The notes beneath the pieces were generated by a model, which searched no databases, was not told the DNA's origin, and worked only from the letters and a program-made list of their open reading frames with translations. Positions 38,120 to 49,368 of a stretch of 64,000 bases of DNA are shown here, piece by piece. Made by a program: the position numbers and the translations under genes. Origin of the DNA: Pseudomonadota bacterium (GTDB taxonomy: Bacteria > Pseudomonadota > Gammaproteobacteria > Xanthomonadales > Xanthomonadaceae); assembly GCA_023390905.1 (NCBI GenBank), contig JAEWBY010000041.1:7328-71327 (forward strand), read 5' to 3'. The stretch's first letter is position 1. Every line of letters begins with the position of its first letter.

Positions 38120-39259
38120 ATGCTAGATGCCAGTGCAGCCAACACCGGAGTATTCTTGCCCGACAGCCACTTCATGTGGCCTCAAGGGGCGGGAAGCGCT
38201 TTGAACATCGTCATCGTCGATGACCAGACTTCGGCGCGCACGATGCTGCGCCATGTAATCGAGGACATTGCCTCGGAGTTGAATGTGCACGATTTCGGCG
38301 ACCCGCAGGTCGCGCTGGAATGGTGCGAGAACAACCGCACCGATCTGTTGCTGCTCGACTACCGCATGCCCGGCATCGACGGGCTGGAATTCGCCCGCCG
38401 CTTCCGCCGGCTGCCGATGCATCGCGACATTCCGGTGATCCTGATCACGGTGGTCGGCGACGAGCCGATCCGGCAGGCGGCCCTGGAAGCCGGCGTCATC
38501 GATTTCCTGGTCAAGCCGGTGCGTCCGCGCGAACTGCGCGCGCGCTGCCGCAATCTGTTGCAGTTGCGCCAGCAGTCCGAGAACGTCAAGCAACGCGCGC
38601 TGTCCCTCGAACAGCGGCTGCTTTCGAGCATGCACGAGGTCGAGGAACGCGAACGCGAGACGCTCTCCCGGCTGGCCCGCGCGATCGAGTACCGCGACAG
38701 CGGAACCAGCGCCTACCTGGAACGCATGGCGCATGTGGCGGCGCTGATCGCCGAGCAACTGGGCCTGCCCGAAGATGAAGTCCGGGCGATCGAACTGGCC
38801 GCACCCCTGCACGATATGGGCAAGATCGCCATTCCCGATTCGGTGCTGATGAAGCCCGGCCCGCTGACCGAGGAAGAAACCGAGGTCATGCGCCGGCATC
38901 CGAAGATCGGCTATCAATTGCTGTCCGGCAGCCAGAACCGCTTCATCCAGACCGGCGCGATCATCGCCTTGCGCCACCATGAGCGCTATGACGGCAGCGG
39001 CTATCCCGATGGACTCATCGGCGAAGAGATCCCGCTGGAAGCGCGCATCGTCGCGGTGGCCGACGTGTTCGATGCGCTGATTTCACCGCGCCCGTACAAG
39101 AAGGCGTGGGAAAAGGACGCGGCGCTGGCCTACCTGTATGCGCAGCGTGGCCGCCTGTTCGACCCCAACTGCGTGGATGCGCTGATCCGCGGACGCGAGC
39201 GCCTGGACGATATCTGCCAGCGCTATTCGACGGTGCAGAACCGTCCGGGAATGGAGTAA
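38120..39259 (+). CDS. rpfG: RpfG: response regulator with HD-GYP c-di-GMP phosphodiesterase
   Basis: Output protein of DSF quorum sensing, 379 residues, that degrades c-di-GMP when phosphorylated by RpfC. The receiver domain (about 28-150) has the DD pocket at 34-35 and Asp80 in LLLLDYRMPG. A short helix leads to the HD-GYP domain (about 180-360), with His231-Asp232 in PLHDMGKIAIPD and the HHERYDGSGYPDG motif. I chose the ATG at 38120, with AGGGA before it, because it gives the length of Xanthomonas RpfG; the open frame extends 54 codons upstream. rpfC follows after 3 bases. Confidence 0.95.
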   Translation: MLDASAANTGVFLPDSHFMWPQGAGSALNIVIVDDQTSARTMLRHVIEDIASELNVHDFGDPQVALEWCENNRTDLLLLDYRMPGIDGLEFARRFRRLPMHRDIPVILITVVGDEPIRQAALEAGVIDFLVKPVRPRELRARCRNLLQLRQQSENVKQRALSLEQRLLSSMHEVEERERETLSRLARAIEYRDSGTSAYLERMAHVAALIAEQLGLPEDEVRAIELAAPLHDMGKIAIPDSVLMKPGPLTEEETEVMRRHPKIGYQLLSGSQNRFIQTGAIIALRHHERYDGSGYPDGLIGEEIPLEARIVAVADVFDALISPRPYKKAWEKDAALAYLYAQRGRLFDPNCVDALIRGRERLDDICQRYSTVQNRPGME

Positions 39260-39262
39260 GCC

Positions 39263-41443
39263 ATGGAACGCAATCTGGCCGCGTGGGTGAAGAGCCGGCT
39301 GGCCAACAGGCCGGACAGCGAACACGGCCAGACCGCGATCCGCATCGTCATCTTCCTCGGCGTGATCGCCTACATGGGCGGTGCGGCGCTGTATGGCTCG
39401 CTGCCGCCGGACGTCTATCGCTGGTCGGCCATGATGAGCGGCGTCGGCGCCGGCATGGGCCTGCTGATCATGGCCGGCATCCTGATCAATCCGGGCAAGT
39501 CGCACGCGCGCCGCATCCTCGGCATGCTCACCGACTATGGCCTGATGACCTGGGCGATGCTGCTCAAGGGCGAACCGCTGGCCTGGCTGTACGTCATCCT
39601 GATGTGGGTCACGGTCGGCAACGGTCTGCGTTACGGCAACCGCTATCTGGTCGGCGCCGTGGCGTCGGCATGCATCGGTTTCGGCATCGTGGTGGCCTTC
39701 AACGATTACTGGCGGCAGAACCTCAACCTGGGCCTGGGATTGTGGGCCGGGCTGATTGCCGTACCGATGTACCTGTCCGGCCTGCTGCGCGATCTGACCC
39801 GCGCGACCGAGGAAGCGCGCCGCGCCAACGAGGCCAAGAGCCGGTTCCTCGCCAACATGAGCCACGAGTTCCGCACGCCGCTCAATGGTCTGAACGGCAT
39901 GTCCGAACTGCTGGCGACCACCCGCCTGGACAGCGAGCAGCGCGAGTGCCTGTCCACGATCCAAGCCTCCACGCGCAGCCTGCTGGCGCTGGTCGAGGAC
40001 GTGCTGGACATCTCGGCCATCGAAGCCGGCAAGTTGAAACTCAATGTGGTGGAGTTCTCGCCGCGCGAACTGGTGGAGAGCATCGGCCTGATCCTGCTGC
40101 CGCAGGCGCGCACCAAGCAGCTCAACTACACGGTCGACTTCGCCGAGGACGTGCCGGCGCTGGTGCGCGGCGATTCCGGCCATCTGCGCCAGGTGCTGCT
40201 CAATCTGGCCGGCAACGCGGTCAAGTTCACCGACCAGGGCGAAGTCCGCCTGCACGTGGCCACCGCCGGGCCGGATACGCGCCTGCGCTTCACCGTGACC
40301 GACACCGGCATCGGCATTCCCGCATCGGTTCGCGATCGCCTGTTCGAAGCCTTCGAGCAGGCCGATGCCAGTCTGGCGCGCCGCTATGGCGGGACGGGCC
40401 TGGGCACCACGATCGCCAAGGGCCTGACCGAGGCGATGGGCGGCACCATCGGTTTCGAGAGCAGCGAACAGCGCGGAAGTTCGTTCTGGGTTGAGTTGCC
40501 GTTCGAGGAAGCCACCCCGCGCCCGGTGACTCCGGCCGTGCATGCCCCGGCCCACTGGCTGGAAGAGACTGGACGTCCTGGCGCCGAGAACATCATCGCG
40601 TTCTCCGATCCGTTCCTGCGCCACCGCGCCCGCGTGCGCAGCATGCAAATCCTGGTCGCCGACGATCACGAGGCCAACCGCATGGTGGTCCAGCGCCTGC
40701 TGCAGAAGGCCGGCCATCGCGTCACCTGCGTCAACGGCGGCGAAGAGGTGCTGAACGCGCTGGAGTCCTTCGACTACGATGCGGTGATCTGCGATCTGCA
40801 CATGCCCGACGTCAGCGGCCTGGATCTGCTCAAGCAATTGCGGGTGATGGAAGCCGGCAGCAGTTCGCGCACGCCGGTGGTGATCCTCAGCGCCGACGTC
40901 ACGCCCGATGCGATCCGCAATTGCGAACGCGCCGGTGCGCGCGCGTTCCTTGCCAAGCCGGTCGTGGCGACCCGGCTTCTGGACACGCTCGCCGAAATCG
41001 CCAGCAATGGCAGCATCATCACCGCACCGGCGGCACCGGCATCGGCGCTGCGGGTGGGCGACGAGATCCTCGACATGACCGTGCTGGATGAACTCAGCGC
41101 GCTGGGCATGGGCGAAGCCTTCGAGCGCGAATTCATCGCCCAGTGCCTCAACGATGCCGACGGATGCATCGGTGCGATGGCGCACGCGATGGAGCATGGG
41201 CAGGGCGAGCATCTGCGCGATCATGCGCATGCACTGAAAGGCGTCGCCAGCAACTTGGGACTGGTGAAACTTGCCGCCGCCGCGAGCGAACTGATGCGCC
41301 TGGCGGACTGGCAGATCTCGCGGGAATGGCGTCAGCGCCTGGCGGCGGTCAACTCGTATCTGGCCCAGGGCCGCGCAGCGCTGGAAGCGCGCGAGCGTTC
41401 ACGACATGCCGCCGGGCAGGGCGGCAACGAACGCAACAACTGA
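39263..41443 (+). CDS. rpfC: RpfC: hybrid sensor kinase for diffusible signal factor
   Basis: Membrane receptor of the DSF signal, 726 residues. About five transmembrane helices occupy residues 26-175. The HisKA domain has His201 in FLANMSHEFRTPLNG, and the HATPase domain has NLAGNAVKFT and DTGIGIP. The receiver domain has Asp511 in VICDLHMPDVSG, and the C-terminal HPt domain has His656 in HALKGVASNLG. All phosphorelay residues are therefore present at positions within a few residues of those in Xanthomonas RpfC. It is co-transcribed with rpfG and is convergent with rpfF. No separate rpfH is present. Confidence 0.95.
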   Translation: MERNLAAWVKSRLANRPDSEHGQTAIRIVIFLGVIAYMGGAALYGSLPPDVYRWSAMMSGVGAGMGLLIMAGILINPGKSHARRILGMLTDYGLMTWAMLLKGEPLAWLYVILMWVTVGNGLRYGNRYLVGAVASACIGFGIVVAFNDYWRQNLNLGLGLWAGLIAVPMYLSGLLRDLTRATEEARRANEAKSRFLANMSHEFRTPLNGLNGMSELLATTRLDSEQRECLSTIQASTRSLLALVEDVLDISAIEAGKLKLNVVEFSPRELVESIGLILLPQARTKQLNYTVDFAEDVPALVRGDSGHLRQVLLNLAGNAVKFTDQGEVRLHVATAGPDTRLRFTVTDTGIGIPASVRDRLFEAFEQADASLARRYGGTGLGTTIAKGLTEAMGGTIGFESSEQRGSSFWVELPFEEATPRPVTPAVHAPAHWLEETGRPGAENIIAFSDPFLRHRARVRSMQILVADDHEANRMVVQRLLQKAGHRVTCVNGGEEVLNALESFDYDAVICDLHMPDVSGLDLLKQLRVMEAGSSSRTPVVILSADVTPDAIRNCERAGARAFLAKPVVATRLLDTLAEIASNGSIITAPAAPASALRVGDEILDMTVLDELSALGMGEAFEREFIAQCLNDADGCIGAMAHAMEHGQGEHLRDHAHALKGVASNLGLVKLAAAASELMRLADWQISREWRQRLAAVNSYLAQGRAALEARERSRHAAGQGGNERNN

Positions 41444-41455
41444 TGAGGGACGATC

Positions 41456-41480
41456 GGCGGGCCGTCGAGACGGACCCGCC
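41456..41480. terminator. Strong hairpin between convergent rpfC and rpfF
   Basis: GGCGGGCCGTC (41456-41466) pairs with GACGGACCCGCC (41469-41480), leaving one bulged A and a tight loop. It lies 12 bases after the rpfC stop and 75 bases beyond the rpfF end. It has no T-run, so intrinsic termination is uncertain, but the position suits a barrier for both convergent transcripts. Confidence 0.45.
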
Positions 41481-41554
41481 ATACCGGTGATTGCTGCCGC
41501 AACCGCCGCCCCCTGTGATGGCCTGAATCAGAAGCGCATCGGTGCGGGTGCGAA

Positions 41555-42424
41555 TCAGGCGGCCTGCGTGCCGGCACGCTTTTCCTGTGCGCGGACGATG
41601 CGCTCCATCATGCGCAGCGACTTGTCACCGAGCGCCAGCGCGGTATCCACCCACACTTCGGTGATGTTCATCAGTTCGTCGTAGGCCACGCGCTGGGCGA
41701 TTCCACGCACGGCATTCATCGCCAGATGCGAATACGGTGAACGCTGCTGCTGGCGGATCAGTTCCTGTACGGCGGCTTCGCCCTGGCCCTTGGGCACGAG
41801 CACATCGACGATGCCCATCTTGTGGAATTCCTCGGCGCTGTACATGTTGCCTTCGAGGATGATGCGCTCGGCCAGTTGCGGAGAAACGCGCTTGCACAGG
41901 AACGAGTACGCGCCCATGCCCGGGAACAGCCCGAACAAGACTTCCGGCAGGCCCATCTCGACGCCTTCCTCGGCCACGATGGTGTGGCAGGCCAGCGCCA
42001 TTTCCAGGCCGCCGCCCAGCGCGTCGCCCTGCACCAGCGCAATCGTGCGCACGTCACCGCCCAGGCCGGTGTGCAGCGTGTGCACGCCATCGATGCAGCG
42101 GCGGGCATAGGCCAGCAGGTGTTCGCGATCGTTGGCACGGATCAGTTTGGAGAACAGGTCCAGATCGCCACCAAGATTGAAGGCATTGGAGGCGGAGGCC
42201 AGCACGAAATGGCGCAACCGGCCCGGCTGGCGCTCGCTTTCGCGCAGCGTGATGGAGGAAGTGAAACTCCACATTTCATCGAGCAGCTCGCTGCGGAAGC
42301 AGGGTCGGGAGCCGCGAGCGGCGTCGTTGTGCATGTACATCCAATGGCTGTTGCCATCGGGAGCGGACTCCACGCGAATGGTGGAGAACTGACGGGTACG
42401 CTGCAGTTTTTCGACGTTGTTCAT
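41555..42424 (-). CDS. rpfF: RpfF: DSF synthase (enoyl-CoA hydratase/thioesterase fold)
   Basis: Makes cis-2-unsaturated fatty acid signals (DSF family) from acyl-ACP, by dehydration and thioester cleavage. The 289-residue crotonase-fold protein has both catalytic glutamates at the positions known in Xanthomonas: Glu141 in GDALGGGLEMALAC and Glu161 in GLPEVLFGLFPGMGAY. The start at 42424 (MNNVEKLQRTRQFS) has AGGAG before it and gives the family length. It is transcribed towards rpfC, and rpfB lies upstream on the same strand with its own terminator between them. Confidence 0.96.
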   Translation of the reverse strand: MNNVEKLQRTRQFSTIRVESAPDGNSHWMYMHNDAARGSRPCFRSELLDEMWSFTSSITLRESERQPGRLRHFVLASASNAFNLGGDLDLFSKLIRANDREHLLAYARRCIDGVHTLHTGLGGDVRTIALVQGDALGGGLEMALACHTIVAEEGVEMGLPEVLFGLFPGMGAYSFLCKRVSPQLAERIILEGNMYSAEEFHKMGIVDVLVPKGQGEAAVQELIRQQQRSPYSHLAMNAVRGIAQRVAYDELMNITEVWVDTALALGDKSLRMMERIVRAQEKRAGTQAA

Positions 42425-42541
42425 GACGACTCCTGAAGTTGGCTTTGGGGCCAGATGGTGAGGCGGGACGGGGAAGGGAATGTGAGAATCACGCCCGGAT
42501 GCTACACCTGAACGAAAAGTTAAAGCACTTTTCACGCAGCC

Positions 42542-42570
42542 GCCGTGGCATTGGAGTGGTATTCCACGGC
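42542..42570. repeat. Inverted repeat upstream of rpfF
   Basis: GCCGTGG (42542-42548) and CCACGGC (42564-42570) form a perfect seven-base inverted repeat with a 15-base spacer. It lies 118 bases upstream of the rpfF start, in the 234-base gap after rpfB. The spacing of about two helical turns between half-site centres would suit a dimeric regulator, but no regulator can be named. An AT-richer stretch around 42515-42535 may hold the rpfF promoter. Confidence 0.35.
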
Positions 42571-42628
42571 ATCAAACTTCGTAATTGTGACGAACATCGC
42601 AAAAGCAGCCCTCAAGTTTCCTGAGGAC

Positions 42629-42653
42629 AAAAAAAGGCCGGCTTGCGCCGGCC
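42629..42653 (-). terminator. Rho-independent terminator of rpfB
   Basis: On the minus strand, directly after the rpfB stop, GGCCGGC (42653-42647) pairs with GCCGGCC (42642-42636) around a four-base loop, followed by seven Ts (42635-42629). This is a classical intrinsic terminator that separates rpfB from rpfF. Confidence 0.9.
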
Positions 42654-42658
42654 CTTGC

Positions 42659-44347
42659 TTACTTGGCTGCGACCGGAGGAGGGTCGCGCAGTTCCTTGCG
42701 AAGGATCTTGCCGACATTGGTCTTCGGCAGTTCGGTGCGGAACTCGATGTAGCGCGGCTGCTTGTAGCCGGTGAGGTTGTCGCGGCAGTACGCCTTGATG
42801 CGCTCCTCGGTGAGCGCCGGATCCTTCTTCACCACGAACACCTTGACCGCTTCTCCGGAGCGCTCGTCCGGCACGCCGATGGCGGCGACCTCGAGCACGC
42901 CCTCCAGCCCAGCGATCACATCCTCCACCTCGTTCGGATACACGTTGAAGCCGGACACCAGAATCATGTCCTTCTTGCGATCGACGATGTAGAAGAAGCC
43001 GGCCTCGTCCATCTTGGCCATGTCACCGGTGTGCAGCCAGCCCTCGTCATCGACCACCTTGGCGGTCTCTTCCGGGCGCTGCCAATACCCCTTCATGACC
43101 TGCGGCCCCTTGATGCAGAGCTCGCCCACTTCACCCATCGGCAGCTGATTGCCATCGTCATCCTTGACGCAGGCGTCGGTGGAGGGAATCGGCAGGCCGA
43201 TGGCGCCGTTGTAATCCTTCAGATCCATCGGATTGATGCAGGCGGCCGGCGCGGTCTCGGTCAGCCCGTAGGCTTCCACCAGCGTCACCCCGGTGACCTT
43301 CTTCCAGCGATCGGCCACCGCACGCTGCACGGCCATGCCACCGCCGAGGGTCAGATGCAGGCGCGAGAAATCGACCTGATCAAACCCGGGCGTGTTGAGC
43401 AGGCCGTTGAACAGCGTGTTGACGCCGGTGATCGCGGTGAACTTGATGTCGCGGATCTCCTTGACGAAGCCGGGCATGTCGCGCGGATTGGTGATCAGAT
43501 GATTCGATGCACCGAACTTCATGAAGACCAGGCAGTTCGCCGTCAGCGCGAAGATGTGGTACAGCGGCAGCGCGGTGACGATCAGCTCGCCATCGGCCTT
43601 GACGTCGCGGCCGATCCACGCCGACGCCTGCTGCATGTTCGCCACCATGTTGCGGTGGGTCAGCATCGCGCCCTTGGCCACGCCGGTGGTGCCGCCGGTG
43701 TATTGCAGGAACGCGATGTCATCGGGCGCGATGTCGAGATCGGGCAGCGCGTGCGCGCGGCCGGATTTCAATGTGTCCTTGAAGCGGACCGCACCCCCGA
43801 TGTCGTAATCGGGCACCATCTTCTTTAGGTACTTGAGCACGAAGTTGATGATCGCGCCCTTCGGAAAACCGACCAGATCACCCAGCCCCGTGGTGATGAC
43901 CTGCTTGAGCGTGGTCACCCCGACCATGGCGTCCTGCACGGTCTTGCCGAAGTTGTCCACCACCAGCAGCACGCTCGCGCCGGAGTCCACAAGCTGATGC
44001 TTCAGCTCGCGCGGGGTGTACATCGGGTTGACGTTGACCACCGTCAACCCCGCGCGCAGCACGCCGAAAATGGCGATCGGGTACTGCAGGCAGTTGGGCA
44101 TCATGATCGCGACGCGATCGCCCTTCTTGAGCTTGAGATCATTGAGCAGATACGCGGCGAACTGACGGCTCAGCGTATCGACTTCGCCATACGTCATGGA
44201 CCTGCCGAAGTTCGAGAAGGCGACGCGATCGCGGTACTTGTTGATCGCCGATTCCAGCACCGACACGACCGACCGGAATTCATCCAGATCGATTTCATGC
44301 GGCACGCCTTGCGGATAGCTCTTGAACCACGGACGGTCCTGAATCAT
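42659..44347 (-). CDS. rpfB: RpfB: long-chain fatty acyl-CoA ligase
   Basis: A 562-residue ATP-dependent acyl-CoA synthetase of the FadD family. Motifs include the AMP-binding loop LQYTGGTTGVAKGAMLTHRN, VEAYGLTETAPAA, EGWLHTGDMAKMDEAGFFYIVDRKKDMI and the C-terminal lysine segment LPKTNVGKILRKELR. In Xanthomonas RpfB activates fatty acids and is linked to DSF turnover. The start at 44347 (MIQDRPWFKSYPQ) has GGAG before it. It is divergent from a lipoprotein gene across about 100 bases. Confidence 0.93.
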   Translation of the reverse strand: MIQDRPWFKSYPQGVPHEIDLDEFRSVVSVLESAINKYRDRVAFSNFGRSMTYGEVDTLSRQFAAYLLNDLKLKKGDRVAIMMPNCLQYPIAIFGVLRAGLTVVNVNPMYTPRELKHQLVDSGASVLLVVDNFGKTVQDAMVGVTTLKQVITTGLGDLVGFPKGAIINFVLKYLKKMVPDYDIGGAVRFKDTLKSGRAHALPDLDIAPDDIAFLQYTGGTTGVAKGAMLTHRNMVANMQQASAWIGRDVKADGELIVTALPLYHIFALTANCLVFMKFGASNHLITNPRDMPGFVKEIRDIKFTAITGVNTLFNGLLNTPGFDQVDFSRLHLTLGGGMAVQRAVADRWKKVTGVTLVEAYGLTETAPAACINPMDLKDYNGAIGLPIPSTDACVKDDDGNQLPMGEVGELCIKGPQVMKGYWQRPEETAKVVDDEGWLHTGDMAKMDEAGFFYIVDRKKDMILVSGFNVYPNEVEDVIAGLEGVLEVAAIGVPDERSGEAVKVFVVKKDPALTEERIKAYCRDNLTGYKQPRYIEFRTELPKTNVGKILRKELRDPPPVAAK

Positions 44348-44448
44348 CGTTTCACTCCCTCCCCAAGGGTTTCTTGCACGTGGGCTCTTGTATGACATTG
44401 GCGCGGACGCGCCGCATGCCGGCTGACCCCGGGAGCATACCGTTCCGG

Positions 44449-44934
44449 ATGGAAAACGCGAAGCGCCGCCCAAGCGTAATACCGCGACTCACACGAGCGT
44501 TCGAATCCGCAGGACGATGCGGCGTGCTGCTGATGATGCTGGCAATGGCCGCCTGCACGCGTGATACGCCCGAAGAACAACTGCGCGTGCAGCTATCGGC
44601 CTTGCAGCAGGCGGTCGAGGAAGGAAACGCAAGGGACGCAATGAACGCGGTGGCGGAGGACTTCGGCGGCCCGCAGGGGATGGATCGTGCTGCGTTGCAC
44701 AACCTGCTGCGGGCGCAGGTGCTGGCTGGCAGGCGCGTGGGCATCACCACCACGCCATACCGGATCACCGTCAATGGCGATTCGGCCACGGTGAAGTTCG
44801 ATGCAGTGGTGACCGCGAGCGGGCAGGGACAATGGCTGCCCGAGAACGCGCGCGGTTTCGCGGTGAGCCTGGGATGGCGACGTGAGGGTGATGCGTGGCG
44901 GTTGCACCATGCCGACTGGCAGGACAGTCGCTGA
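44449..44934 (+). CDS. Small NTF2/SnoaL-like lipoprotein
   Basis: A protein of about 161 residues with a hydrophobic segment ending in a lipobox (MLAMAAC), so it is probably a membrane-anchored lipoprotein. The mature part begins TRDTPEEQLRVQLSALQQAVEEGNARDAMNAVAEDF and ends with VSLGWRREGDAWRLHHADW. This is the helix-then-curved-sheet pattern of the NTF2/SnoaL-like fold. No catalytic residues can be named. The start is uncertain: the ATG at 44449 gives a long pre-lipobox stretch, and a start near the hydrophobic segment is possible. It lies between rpfB and rpfA. Confidence 0.75.
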   Translation: MENAKRRPSVIPRLTRAFESAGRCGVLLMMLAMAACTRDTPEEQLRVQLSALQQAVEEGNARDAMNAVAEDFGGPQGMDRAALHNLLRAQVLAGRRVGITTTPYRITVNGDSATVKFDAVVTASGQGQWLPENARGFAVSLGWRREGDAWRLHHADWQDSR

Positions 44935-44939
44935 GCCCG

Positions 44940-45383
44940 TCAACGGCAGCGTGCGTAGGGCGAACCTTCCACCAGTGCACGATTGCGCGGGCTCAACGCC
45001 GGGCCACCGTTTCCGCCTTCGCCGTGCGGTTCGATGGTGACGACGCCGGGTTTTTCATCGGCATTGAACGTCATCAGTACCGGATAGCTTCCGTCGCGGC
45101 CAAACGGAAAGAACCACAGGCTCGTGCCTTCGTAGAAATCACCTCCATAGCTGGCCGCATGTTCCAGCGTGGTGACAGGTTCGCGCTTGCCATCGACGTC
45201 GAAGCGGATCCCGCTCGCATCAATCTCGAAACGCGGGCCGCGCCGGCAATCGCCGTGCGGCGCATAGCGTCCATGCAGGGCGGGGAAATCCCGCATTCCG
45301 TGGATCTCGACGGCCTGCACGGCCGCGCTGGCCAACGGGATCCCAGTGAGGGCGAGTACTGTTGTGCGCAGGGACAGCTGCAT
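44940..45383 (-). CDS. Exported hypothetical protein
   Basis: A 147-residue protein with a signal peptide (MQLSLRTTVLALTGIPLASAAVQA). The mature part has GRYAPHGDCRRGPRFEIDASGIRFDVDGK and a beta-rich middle with an FYEGTSLWFFPFG segment; two cysteines flank the domain (GDC near the start, YARCR at the end) and could form a disulfide. I do not recognise the family. The ATG at 45383 was chosen because GGAG precedes it and it starts the signal peptide. It is convergent with the lipoprotein gene with a 5-base gap and lies downstream of acnA on the same strand. Confidence 0.7.
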   Translation of the reverse strand: MQLSLRTTVLALTGIPLASAAVQAVEIHGMRDFPALHGRYAPHGDCRRGPRFEIDASGIRFDVDGKREPVTTLEHAASYGGDFYEGTSLWFFPFGRDGSYPVLMTFNADEKPGVVTIEPHGEGGNGGPALSPRNRALVEGSPYARCR

Positions 45384-45398
45384 GGCCTTGCTCCACGA

Positions 45399-45413
45399 GG
45401 CCACGGCGTGGCC
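45399..45413. repeat. Perfect 15-base dyad upstream of the exported protein gene
   Basis: GGCCACG and CGTGGCC flank a single central G at 45406. The dyad lies 16 bases upstream of the exported protein's start on the minus strand, in the 201-base gap after acnA. With a one-base loop it cannot form a good RNA hairpin, so a DNA operator is more likely, if it has a function. No other clear signal is seen in this gap. Confidence 0.3.
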
Positions 45414-45584
45414 CTTTACGCTGAGCCACGCAGCCAGACAACCGGACCGGTCACCGTCCGGCGGCCATCCTGCACGCGCCGACGAATGACCCTTCAGATG
45501 GCCGGTTGGCTTCCCGCAACGGAGATCGCGATCGCGCCGCAACGCCCGCCGCGACGGGCCGGGCTTGCGTCCATTCCGTAGCAG

Positions 45585-48368
<2,784 letters not shown>

Positions 48369-48550
48369 GGAGGAGGCTCCTGTAGCTGGGGGAGAAAGCG
48401 GGACCGGGAGCGCGTCGCCGCTCATCCCTGAGATCCGGAAGTTGTGTTCATTATCCACACATCGCGCGAAGGTGCCGGTAGCAAGGCGTCGGGCATCGGC
48501 AGTTGCAGCAGCGGAGCCGGTTTCCTCGTCCAACCTGCAGCCGCAACCCC

Positions 48551-48571
48551 GATTCCCGATTCCCGATTCCC
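48551..48571. repeat. Three tandem GATTCCC heptamers
   Basis: Three exact, contiguous copies of GATTCCC (48551-48557, 48558-48564, 48565-48571) lie in the gap between acnA and vapB. They resemble the GGGATTC copies after dnaK (18679-18692) and look like a dispersed xanthomonad intergenic repeat. The rest of the gap holds the vapBC operator and presumably the acnA promoter. Confidence 0.7.
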
Positions 48572-48598
48572 GGCTACCAGCTACCGGTACCGCAGCTG

Positions 48599-48637
48599 GA
48601 GTATGCATCCAGAAGTATGTATCATCCATGCATACTC
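48599..48637 (+). promoter_or_regulatory. Inverted-repeat operator of vapBC
   Basis: GAGTATGCAT (48599-48608) and ATGCATACTC (48628-48637) form a perfect ten-base inverted repeat with a 19-base spacer. A near-copy in direct orientation, AGTATGTAT (48614-48622), lies within the spacer. The element ends 20 bases before the antitoxin start, the usual place for the site where a VapB-VapC complex represses its own operon. Confidence 0.7.
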
Positions 48638-48657
48638 AGTCCGCCCGGGAGTGCCAG

Positions 48658-48903
48658 ATGGAAGCCACCGTCGCCGAACGCGGCCAGATCACGCTGCCCA
48701 AGGCCGTTCGTGATGCGCTGGGCCTGACCAAGGGCAGCGTGCTGAAGGTGGAGCTGGACGGCAGCCGCATCGTCCTGCGCAAGAGCGTGGACGACGCCAT
48801 CTCACGCGCCCGCGGCCGTTTCAGGCTGGACGGCTTCGACACCACCGACCAGGCCATGCAGACCATCCGCAGCCGCGTTCCCGGTGAACCGGCGGAGGGT
48901 TGA
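48658..48903 (+). CDS. vapB: VapB-type antitoxin, SpoVT/AbrB fold
   Basis: An 81-residue antitoxin. The N-terminal swapped-hairpin DNA-binding domain is clear (EATVAERGQITLPKAVRDAL, LTKGSVLKVELDGSRIVLRK). The C-terminal tail (RARGRFRLDGFDTTDQAMQTIRSR) would wrap the toxin. I chose the ATG at 48658, with GGGAG seven bases before it; an ATG ten codons upstream overlaps the operator and is less likely. vapC begins 2 bases after the stop. Confidence 0.88.
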   Translation: MEATVAERGQITLPKAVRDALGLTKGSVLKVELDGSRIVLRKSVDDAISRARGRFRLDGFDTTDQAMQTIRSRVPGEPAEG

Positions 48904-48905
48904 GC

Positions 48906-49310
48906 ATGATCGCGCTCGATTCTTCCGTCCTCATCGATCTGCTGTCCGACGGGCCGCAGGCGGACGCGGCCGAAGCCTGCCTGCGCCAATGTCTGAGCGC
49001 CGGTCCGGTGGTGATCTGCGATGTCGCGCTGGCGGAGGTGTGCAGCGCCCTGCGCGATGGATCCGAGGCGCTGGCGGTGCTGGAGGACATGAGCATCCGC
49101 TTCAGCCCGCTCGAAGCCAAGTCGGCGCTGCGTGCCGGCGAGATGCAGCGCCGCCATCGGCAGCGTGACGCCGCCGGCGCGCGCGCGGTTCCGGATTTCC
49201 TGATTGGCGCGCATGCATTGCTCCAGTGCAATGGTCTGATCACGCGTGACGATCGTTTCTATCGCGATTACTTCAAGGGCTTGAAGTTGATCGTGCCTGT
49301 TGCCGAATAG
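48906..49310 (+). CDS. vapC: VapC-type PIN-domain toxin ribonuclease
   Basis: A 134-residue PIN-domain protein, predicted Mg-dependent ribonuclease toxin. The acidic active-site residues are visible: Asp5 in IALDSSVLIDLL, Glu in DVALAEVCSAL, Asp in VPDFLIGAHALL and Asp in LITRDDRFYRDYF. VapC toxins cleave tRNA or rRNA when not bound by VapB; the target here is unknown. It starts 2 bases after vapB and ends 58 bases before acnB. All four acidic positions appear intact, so it is probably functional. Confidence 0.9.
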   Translation: MIALDSSVLIDLLSDGPQADAAEACLRQCLSAGPVVICDVALAEVCSALRDGSEALAVLEDMSIRFSPLEAKSALRAGEMQRRHRQRDAAGARAVPDFLIGAHALLQCNGLITRDDRFYRDYFKGLKLIVPVAE

Positions 49311-49368
49311 CCCGAACGCATCCTGCAAGAACCGTCTTCACCGACACCCACCGAACACCGGAGTCACC

